IMG/VR virus record: IMGVR_UViG_3300005265_000855
Coordinates: 1 to 33,198 of that record
Direction: 5' to 3' (one strand)
Source: a virus
DNA: 33,198 nucleotides
A model generated the notes under the pieces. The model ran no database searches, was not told the origin of the DNA, and worked only from the letters and a program-made list of their open reading frames with translations. This document shows positions 26,365-33,198 of this stretch, piece after piece. Made by a program: the position numbers and the translations under genes. The stretch's first letter is position 1, and the number at the start of each line of letters is the position of its first letter.

Positions 26365-27746
26365 TGAGGGATATAACCAATGTAAACACGCATCTGACTG
26401 TCTAAAGCGTTGACTGGCACACCCCCTGAATAGTACTCATCTACGCTGAAAAAGAAACGATGGTCTAGGCCGGGCCACAACTCACCAAGAAAGCCGAGAT
26501 CACTATCCGGAAGATCGTAAAAGAGATTAGTCGTGGAGATAACATTCGTCACGGGCGGAGGTTCCAAATTATTGACTTCCAGGAAAAAGGGATAGGGCCA
26601 ACCTAGCTTCAGTAACTTACTCTGATCTAACGGCAGGAAAAGAAGATAGTCCAAATCGTAACTACCGCTAGCAGCATCCGACTGTCCGTAAAGATTAAAC
26701 ACTAACTGCCAACTGATGTGAGTTCGCCAGGGCGGCACGGTGATTACTCCCAAATCAACCATTCTAAAGAGAGCTCCCGTTGCTATAGTCGGAATCTCAA
26801 CCTGCTCAGTCCGATAGTACTCCTTCTGAGAAGTCCCTAAGCCTAACTGAAGCTTAACCACACGATCGGTATCGTTATTCCTCGCCCGTACGAACACACG
26901 ATAACTGCCAGGCGGCGGCCAACCCGCAGTTTCGATACTATGTAACCTGAATAGATTTTCCGTAGACGAAGGACTTACTCTAACGGCTTCACCTTGGCTG
27001 AATTCCGTACCAGATACAACCGAGGCGTCAAAACCAGCGCTCCAATCTTCACATTGACGAATGGCAAAGAAACTGGCAGCGGAACGTGAAACCATGAGGC
27101 CAATACGACAACGAAGATATGCCGACGAACTGGCGGAGATGTTCTGAATATCTAAACGCAGAAGACCAGGCGCTGTACCCTCAATCTCATCTCCCGAAAC
27201 ATCCACATAATAAGGGTCTGTGCCATTATCGTGATTCTGTACTGTCGTCCAATCCACCAAACAAGACTCCTCACCCTGCCAGAAGGGATAGCACACCAAG
27301 TCCAAGGTCGCAGATAGAATACCATCCTTAACCAGGGCGGCCACATCCTCTGCTGCCGGCGTCAACCGCCCGCTGAATACCTCCTTGCTGACCACACGGT
27401 CGCCAAAACCACGATATATCTTCACCTTGGGGCCACGCCCACGAACTTGACGTAACCGGGCAAGTTCCAACATCCGCATGATACGATGGAGGTTATCCTT
27501 TACCGAGGCAATGTCGGGGCCGAGGACGGATAGGCGAATCCGCACACTAGAATTGCCATAAACCGCCCGTACCAGGTCGGAACCGTGACGATAGAAGTTG
27601 TCCGCGCCCCAACTCTCCCTCAAGGGCGGCGGCGGCGCACTAACCGCACCCGGCCCCAAGCTGAAGCTAACACCATCGGTCAGCTCCACCGCGTCTAGTA
27701 CTTCTCCATCCTCTTCAAGCTTTAACGTCACTTCGTACTCAGCCAT
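26346..27746 (-). CDS. distal tail (Dit-like) protein
   Basis: The 466-residue protein starts at ATG 27746 with GAGGGTGAG in front, eight bases into the end of the tape measure gene. Residues 1-180 match the usual Dit-like plan: a strand-rich ring domain with VRAVYGNSSVRIRLSVLG, a helix of about LHRIMRMLELAR, then GRLTPAAEDVAALVKDGILS and LDLVCYPFW. The rest is beta-rich with a jelly-roll-like insert (YRVFVRARNNDT, about 270-330), perhaps a carbohydrate-binding module, as in evolved Dits. Position right after the tape measure supports the call. Confidence 0.65.
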   Translation of the reverse strand: MAEYEVTLKLEEDGEVLDAVELTDGVSFSLGPGAVSAPPPPLRESWGADNFYRHGSDLVRAVYGNSSVRIRLSVLGPDIASVKDNLHRIMRMLELARLRQVRGRGPKVKIYRGFGDRVVSKEVFSGRLTPAAEDVAALVKDGILSATLDLVCYPFWQGEESCLVDWTTVQNHDNGTDPYYVDVSGDEIEGTAPGLLRLDIQNISASSSAYLRCRIGLMVSRSAASFFAIRQCEDWSAGFDASVVSGTEFSQGEAVRVSPSSTENLFRLHSIETAGWPPPGSYRVFVRARNNDTDRVVKLQLGLGTSQKEYYRTEQVEIPTIATGALFRMVDLGVITVPPWRTHISWQLVFNLYGQSDAASGSYDLDYLLFLPLDQSKLLKLGWPYPFFLEVNNLEPPPVTNVISTTNLFYDLPDSDLGFLGELWPGLDHRFFFSVDEYYSGGVPVNALDSQMRVYIGYIPQWLFVG

Positions 27747-30700
27747 ATCTCACCCTCAACTCCAACATCTCTCCAAGCTCGGCACGCAGCGACTGCACCA
27801 CACTATCTTTAATAGCCTCTACATCCGCCTCCTCCCTCACCCAGTTCGGCCCTACGCCAAGCTGCACGTTGATATACTGGCTGACACGGCCCACACCCGC
27901 TGGCTGAACAATGGGCGCTACCACACGGCCCAGGCCCAAACCGGCAAGTTGAAGGTTTATATCCCCTATCCCAACGGCCACCCGCCTCTTCATTTCCGCC
28001 ATCTCGATGTCCAGCTTCGATGCTGCCTGGGAGAAGGCGTCTACCAGGTTCCAGAGGAACGCATACTTGGGCGAGGTCTCACCTAAATCGTCCAACGCTG
28101 CGTTTACATCTGCCACACCCGCCTGCACCGTCTGCTCAAGGTGGTTAAGCTCTTCCTCCACCTTGGGGCAGGCATCCGTGATATTCTGACCGAAGTTATA
28201 GACGTGACGATAACCGTCCTGGGCCATCTGGTGTAACGACTGGCCGATGGAGTTCGTCGTGAAGTTTACCTTGTTAATTAACACGTTCAAATCATCCGCA
28301 ATATCACTCGCCCCGTCCGCAACGTTCTCACCAAAATCCCTCACGTCGTCGTAGCCCATCCGGCTGATTCTATCCATCGGTGCCGATACTTCGCTCTCCA
28401 GGTAGAGCACCTTGTTAATAAAGTTCTTAACACCTTCTGCCACTACGTCCAAGCCTTGATTGATACCCTCCCCAAAACCGGAGGTTGCCATATAGCCCAG
28501 GTCTTCAAGCTCCTGCAAACTGCTCTTCAATTCCGTCGTGTCCCAATCCACGCCCATAAAGCTAACGCTTTGTAGATTCTGGAGACCTCCTACTATATCG
28601 GAGACTATAGCTTCCGAGGCACACTTAAACCTGTCCGCGTCTGCCGCACCCTTCTCCAATAGGTCTGCCGCCGCTCCTAAGAAGTCCCTTATCGCCTCCA
28701 CATCATCTTTTAAATCAATCCACTTATCGCCCACGCCAGTATAATCCCGAACGCTCGACAATACCTCCAAACCTCTGGCAATCGTGTCCAACACGTCGTT
28801 AGCTGCTGACGCAAACTTGGACGCCTCTTTCACAAAGTCCTCGCCAACCGTCTTTCTGACCTCCTCCATCAAACCAAGCGCTGCCAATATGTCCTGCTTG
28901 AATCTGCCGAAGGCTGACTGGGGCACGCCCTTATAATCTCTCAAATCCGTCAGGGCGTCCACACCATCGCCAATCGTATCCAGCACGTCACCGGCGGCCT
29001 CGGCAAACTTTCGCGCGTGCTCCATACCCTCTACCGAGAACTGTTGGGCCGCCTCACTGAGATACTGAATCGCCGCCTCCAAATCCTCAAAGAAGGCCTT
29101 TAACGCCGACTCCGGTATGCCTCGATAGTCCTTCAATGCCTCAAAACCTTCCGCTCCATCGGCCAGGATGCCGACTGCCTCCTCCGCCGCCTCAAGGAAA
29201 ACGTTGGCCTGGGATAAGGCGTTTGTGCTGAAGTCTTGGGCCGCCTCCGTAAATAATCCGACCAAATACGACACGTCGGAGACAAAGCACTCCATAGCCA
29301 CAGTGCTGACATCTGGCAGCGTGGCGATACCGGATAGGGCCTCAAACGCTGACTCCAACACGTCCATCGCCTGTTCCGCCACATCGAGAAAGTCACCCGC
29401 TGCCGCTAACGCCTCTCGCTCAAAGTAACCCGAAAGATAGACGAAATGGTCAACCAGCGTCGCCACCAAGGTGGTAACCCGCAATACTGCCGATATGCTG
29501 GGCTCCACAAACCCCGGCATCTTCTCGAAAGCGTCAAAGGCGGCCTCCATAACATCTAGGCTATCCTCCGCCGCCTCCAAGAACGCCTCCGCTGCCTCAA
29601 GGCTGCCGTCCTCAAAGTCCTCGGCGGCGGCGGTGAACTCCCTCACCACCTGCTTAATCAACGATACCAGGCGGTCAACAGCGTCATCCGCCACCTCAAA
29701 GGTGCTCGGCATCTCACCGAAGGCTTCCGCCGCGTCACCTATGAGGTCAACCGCGTCTTCCGCTGCCTTCACGAAATCCTCACACTTCGCCAGGACGGAA
29801 AGGCGGAACTCGCCCGCTGACTCACTGAGCTTCCTCACCACCAGGCGGATGCTGTCGGCTAGCTCCTCAACCGCCCGCTCCGTAGGACGGCGGAAGCCCT
29901 CCGACATATCCTTAAACGCCTCCGCTGCGCTGGAGACCAAATCCATCGCCTTCTCCGCCGCCTCAGAGAAGTCCTGCACTGCGGCCAGACCCTCTATGTC
30001 GAACTCATCGCCCAAGGCGACAAACTTCTCTATCACGCTGTGAACACAGGATACGAAGGCGTCAACCGCTTCTTCACTAGGAGCCACGAAATCACATAGA
30101 CCCACTAGGGCGTCAACGCCTCGGTCTATCCAACCGACCGCCTTAGCCATCAACTCACCTATTCTGGCCGACCATTTCTCCGCACCCAACCAGCCCAGAC
30201 CGGCCTCCTCAAAGGCCCACGCGCTCTCTAGTAGCTTCATCACAATGTAACGGGCTGCCTCCACGAAGGCGTCCGCTAACTCCTGAATCTCCGTTAGGGC
30301 GGGCAGGCCCGCTACTGCCCTAATCCCGCTGGCTATATCGCTGAACGCCTGACCGATCTCAGAGAACAGCTCACCCAGCTCCTCCACTACCTCGGCTTCC
30401 CCTTCCGAGATACCCTCAGCTAAGTCCAGCATAATCTGCAGGCCAATGTCAAAGAAGACGCTGGGCGAGAACATCTGTAGGGCCTTCTTAACCCAGTCGG
30501 GCAGCTTGGCAAACTGCTGGGAGAACCAGGTCTGCAAATCCTGCCATAAACTCTCTATGCCGCCTTTTATGCCGTTGATTATGCCCTTACCAATCTCCAT
30601 TGCCGCTTCACCTACGGCAACCGCTATCTCGCCCACCGCCTCCAACAGCGCGGTTAAGAAGTCCTCCATTGCCGGGCCTATCCTGGGGATGGCCTCCTCA

Positions 30701-33198
30701 TACACCCATTGGGCGAAGGCAATACCCCACTTCACCAAGTTCTTGGCCAAGGTCGGCACGCCCTCAGAAAGAATCCACTCCACCACCTCAGCCAACAACT
30801 TACCCAGCTCCACGATAAGGTCAGGCGCTACATCCGCCACCCACCGAACGAACTCCGCCGCCCACTCCAACAGCGCTGCCGCTATATCAGGTGTGGCCTC
30901 CGCCAAGGTGGAAAGCACGGCCCCGATCAATTCGCCCAACTCGCTTACCAATGGCCCAATGTTAGGCCCAACCCACTCGATAAACTCTTTGCCCCATCGC
31001 TCAAGCTGCGCTACTATCTCCGGCACGGCCTCCGCCAGCTTGTCCAGAAGACTGGATATCAGATCGCCAACGGCGTCGAGCATAGGGCCTATCCTAGGCC
31101 CGACCCACTCCACAAATGCCTTACCCCACTCCAAAACCTCTTCAGCCAGGCGGGGCGCTTGTTCGGCGACGAAGGCTAACAACTCACCTGCCAACTCTCC
31201 CAACTCACTCAACATAGGGCCTATGTTAGGCCCGACCCACTCCACGAAAGCCTTGCCCCAGGCTGAAAGTTCTTCTAGGATAACCGGGGCGCCCTCCGCA
31301 ATCCAACCCACTACCCTGTCCAAGACGACACCCAACGACTCCACTAGCTCGACGGCCACCCTAGCGGCAAAGCTCAGAAAACTGTCCAGCCAGGAGCCTA
31401 AGCTGTCTTCTATCTCGCCAGTGCCGGATACTAAAGCTTGTGCTACCGAGGCCACCAACTCGCCCAGCTTCGACAATAGCCGGGGCACGACCTCCTCTAT
31501 CCAGTCCAAGAAGCTCTCTACCCACGAAGAGAAGTCAAACTCCCCAGCCGCGTCGGCCAGCCAAGCGCTGATCCGATCTAGAATATCGCCTAGTGCCGAG
31601 GCTATCCCACTGACCACCGGGCCCACCCAGGAAAGAAAGGCGTCAGGCCACTCCGATACCCCATCCGAAATTCCCGACACTATGTCACGCGCCGAGCTCA
31701 CTATTGTTGAACCCAGGTGCGATAAATTGTCCACCACCAGCCTCAATAACTCGGACAACGTCTCACGCGCCACCCCAACCAATTCCGGCCACTGGCGCGA
31801 CCAAACGGCCAGCGCCTCAGTCAAGCCACCTTCAGAAAACGCCTTGGCTACATCTTCCACAAAAGACACCAGGCGAGCTATCAACGGCTGGACTGTGCCA
31901 ACCACATCGGATACCACCTGCGAGATCGTGCCGAAGTGTTTAGCTACCAGGGGGCCGATGACCGCCACCGCTGCCGAAAAGGCTAAAATGGTGGGATTGA
32001 GGCCACCCAACACAGACATCAGCTTACCCAACAGAACCAGGCCCGGCCCCAACGTTGCACTCAAGCCAGCGAAGGCTGCCGCCGTCTGAATTAGCTGGGG
32101 ATGCCCTTTGGCGAATTTGGCGAAGGCCTGCGAAGCCCTCTCTGCCACCGTGCCCAGCTTTTCACCAAACTCCACCAAAGGCTTTAGTATCTCATAGACC
32201 GCTGGCATCAAGGCCCGACCTATGGTGTCCTTAAGGTTCTTGAGCTTGGCGGACAGACGACCGGCCAGAACCGCCGCGTCCTCCTGCACCTTACCGAAGG
32301 TCTTAATATAATCCTCCCCGCGCCTCATAACCTCCGCCAATAGCGCCGCCACCTTCTGTTCTTTCGTCAATTTGACCGTGCCTTCACCAACCGCAGACGC
32401 GAACTTACCATGCGCCGCGGTCGCCTTCGCCAGCTCTTTCTCCGTTTCCGCTATCTGGCGGTTAAGCTTATCTATCCTGAACTGCAGCGCTGCCCTAGTA
32501 GATTCCTTGGTCTTCTCACTAAGCTCGCCCATCCTAAGCTGGGCGATGTGAAGCTGGGTCTTTAAGTCTTGCAACTTGGTGGTCAACTGTGCTATCTTCG
32601 CCGAATTGTCCACCACCTGTCCACTGGTTGCTCCTAACGTCTTGGCATACCGCTCATAGGCGGCGGTCAAGTCTATAGTGAAACCTAGGTTGTCCAGGAT
32701 CATCGGCGAGGCCCTACCGATACCTTTCACGATACTCTCGAACATGAAACTCAAGCTCTCACCAGTTGCACGGCTGGCTGCGGCGGCTATCTCCGCCAAC
32801 CGGGGCAGGGTCTCACTCAAATCTCCCAATGACTCACGGCCAATCAACAACATGGCCAGCACTGCCTGCTGCATAAGCTCACTGTCACTCACCATACCGT
32901 GCGTCGCTTCCCTGAGCTTCTGCAAGATGGTATCTGCGTCCTGCCCCACACTGGCGGCCAGATCGTGAAAGGTTTGCCTCACCTGGTCAATCTTGGCCGA
33001 ATCAACCGCCAGCTTAACCGCCGCCGCCCCTATGCCCAGGATGGGCGCGGTCACATTCTTGGTCAAGGTTGCACCAAGACTGCCAAGCCGCTCGGCGGCC
33101 TGCTGCATCCGGTTCAGCCCTTCCTCATATTCCTTTAACCCCTGGCGGAAGTCCGTCATATCCGCCAGGATTTTTACTCCGACCTTCGGAAAGGCCAA
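27739..33198 (-). CDS. tape measure protein (start cut by the window edge)
   Basis: At least 1819 residues, one of the longest types of phage protein; it sets tail length. The first codon in the window is TTG, so the true start may be here or beyond the edge. N-terminal 180 residues (TDFRQGLKEYEEGLNRMQ, APILGIGAAAVKLAVD, SPMILDNLGF) match known tape measures. A coiled coil follows (about 200-265), then a hydrophobic stretch (about 365-420). Next comes a repeat region (about 520-820) with units of about 45 residues such as FVEWVGPNIGPMLSELGEL. A second array (about 1000-1450) of 75-80-residue units follows, of the form FxEAAEDxLDVxExAFEAL. No peptidoglycan hydrolase motif was seen. Stop TGA 27741-27739. 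Confidence 0.88.
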   Translation of the reverse strand: MAFPKVGVKILADMTDFRQGLKEYEEGLNRMQQAAERLGSLGATLTKNVTAPILGIGAAAVKLAVDSAKIDQVRQTFHDLAASVGQDADTILQKLREATHGMVSDSELMQQAVLAMLLIGRESLGDLSETLPRLAEIAAAASRATGESLSFMFESIVKGIGRASPMILDNLGFTIDLTAAYERYAKTLGATSGQVVDNSAKIAQLTTKLQDLKTQLHIAQLRMGELSEKTKESTRAALQFRIDKLNRQIAETEKELAKATAAHGKFASAVGEGTVKLTKEQKVAALLAEVMRRGEDYIKTFGKVQEDAAVLAGRLSAKLKNLKDTIGRALMPAVYEILKPLVEFGEKLGTVAERASQAFAKFAKGHPQLIQTAAAFAGLSATLGPGLVLLGKLMSVLGGLNPTILAFSAAVAVIGPLVAKHFGTISQVVSDVVGTVQPLIARLVSFVEDVAKAFSEGGLTEALAVWSRQWPELVGVARETLSELLRLVVDNLSHLGSTIVSSARDIVSGISDGVSEWPDAFLSWVGPVVSGIASALGDILDRISAWLADAAGEFDFSSWVESFLDWIEEVVPRLLSKLGELVASVAQALVSGTGEIEDSLGSWLDSFLSFAARVAVELVESLGVVLDRVVGWIAEGAPVILEELSAWGKAFVEWVGPNIGPMLSELGELAGELLAFVAEQAPRLAEEVLEWGKAFVEWVGPRIGPMLDAVGDLISSLLDKLAEAVPEIVAQLERWGKEFIEWVGPNIGPLVSELGELIGAVLSTLAEATPDIAAALLEWAAEFVRWVADVAPDLIVELGKLLAEVVEWILSEGVPTLAKNLVKWGIAFAQWVYEEAIPRIGPAMEDFLTALLEAVGEIAVAVGEAAMEIGKGIINGIKGGIESLWQDLQTWFSQQFAKLPDWVKKALQMFSPSVFFDIGLQIMLDLAEGISEGEAEVVEELGELFSEIGQAFSDIASGIRAVAGLPALTEIQELADAFVEAARYIVMKLLESAWAFEEAGLGWLGAEKWSARIGELMAKAVGWIDRGVDALVGLCDFVAPSEEAVDAFVSCVHSVIEKFVALGDEFDIEGLAAVQDFSEAAEKAMDLVSSAAEAFKDMSEGFRRPTERAVEELADSIRLVVRKLSESAGEFRLSVLAKCEDFVKAAEDAVDLIGDAAEAFGEMPSTFEVADDAVDRLVSLIKQVVREFTAAAEDFEDGSLEAAEAFLEAAEDSLDVMEAAFDAFEKMPGFVEPSISAVLRVTTLVATLVDHFVYLSGYFEREALAAAGDFLDVAEQAMDVLESAFEALSGIATLPDVSTVAMECFVSDVSYLVGLFTEAAQDFSTNALSQANVFLEAAEEAVGILADGAEGFEALKDYRGIPESALKAFFEDLEAAIQYLSEAAQQFSVEGMEHARKFAEAAGDVLDTIGDGVDALTDLRDYKGVPQSAFGRFKQDILAALGLMEEVRKTVGEDFVKEASKFASAANDVLDTIARGLEVLSSVRDYTGVGDKWIDLKDDVEAIRDFLGAAADLLEKGAADADRFKCASEAIVSDIVGGLQNLQSVSFMGVDWDTTELKSSLQELEDLGYMATSGFGEGINQGLDVVAEGVKNFINKVLYLESEVSAPMDRISRMGYDDVRDFGENVADGASDIADDLNVLINKVNFTTNSIGQSLHQMAQDGYRHVYNFGQNITDACPKVEEELNHLEQTVQAGVADVNAALDDLGETSPKYAFLWNLVDAFSQAASKLDIEMAEMKRRVAVGIGDINLQLAGLGLGRVVAPIVQPAGVGRVSQYINVQLGVGPNWVREEADVEAIKDSVVQSLRAELGEMLELRVRYG

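Noticed and set aside
30446-32089. Plus-strand open frame of 547 codons
   Set aside because: It lies wholly inside the tape measure gene; its serine/threonine/proline-rich composition is what the antisense of Glu/Leu/Ala-rich repeats gives.
1-33198. tRNA genes, CRISPR arrays, integrase and attachment sites
   Set aside because: I looked for cloverleaf-type ends, regularly spaced repeats and recombinase motifs and saw none; without a search tool, weak tRNAs could be missed.

Overview
The window is part of a tailed bacteriophage or prophage genome. Every protein gene I can support lies on the minus strand, so transcription runs from high to low coordinates. Genes are tightly packed, often with ATGA or GTGA stop-start overlaps, and most carry a strong GGAGGTG-type ribosome binding site. 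The host cannot be named from this sequence. The Shine-Dalgarno signals and the near-consensus sigma70-type promoters show a bacterial host. No tRNA, rRNA, CRISPR array, integrase or capsid gene was seen; head genes presumably lie beyond the right edge.

Layout in order of transcription. (1) 33198-22583, tail module: a very long tape measure protein (cut by the edge), a Dit-like tail protein, a hub-like tail protein, a carbohydrate-binding tail protein or adhesin, a double-psi beta-barrel (RlpA/3D-like) protein, a 79-residue unknown, and a caspase-fold (clan CD, gingipain-like) peptidase homologue with an Ig-like tail. (2) 22429-18566: a consensus promoter followed by twelve small genes, several with zinc-binding motifs. 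(3) 18530-12464: a second consensus promoter, small proteins (two of them PC4-like), a DUF932 protein, an HTH protein, a DUF669-like protein, a secreted small protein and a beta-class DNA methyltransferase. (4) 12531-9539: a third consensus promoter drives a small polymerase-X-type nucleotidyltransferase gene that is broken by an IS605-family tnpB element (about 11000-12289), followed by five small genes and a terminator. (5) 9538-8405: a regulatory region around a two-HTH protein. It carries the only plus-strand signals in the window: two strong promoters, one of which drives an apparent terminated small RNA of about 80 nt. (6) 8380-2431: replication and processing genes (helicase loader-like, DnaB-type helicase, RuvC-like nuclease, FtsK/HerA-like translocase). 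(7) 2378-1: membrane proteins, then queD, queE and folE (cut by the edge). These make 7-deazaguanine precursors, used by many phages to modify their DNA.

The parts fit a virulent or plasmid-like phage that replicates with its own helicase and loader, resolves branches with a RuvC-like enzyme, and probably protects its DNA with both a methyltransferase and 7-deazaguanine chemistry. The items most worth a second look are: the plus-strand small RNA, whose exposed linker is complementary to the phage's own extended Shine-Dalgarno sequence; the caspase-like protein in the tail module; the tnpB-broken polymerase X gene with a missing middle; a QueE with unusual cysteine spacing; a family of small PC4-like proteins; and an A10 run that would fuse two adjacent genes if one base were skipped.
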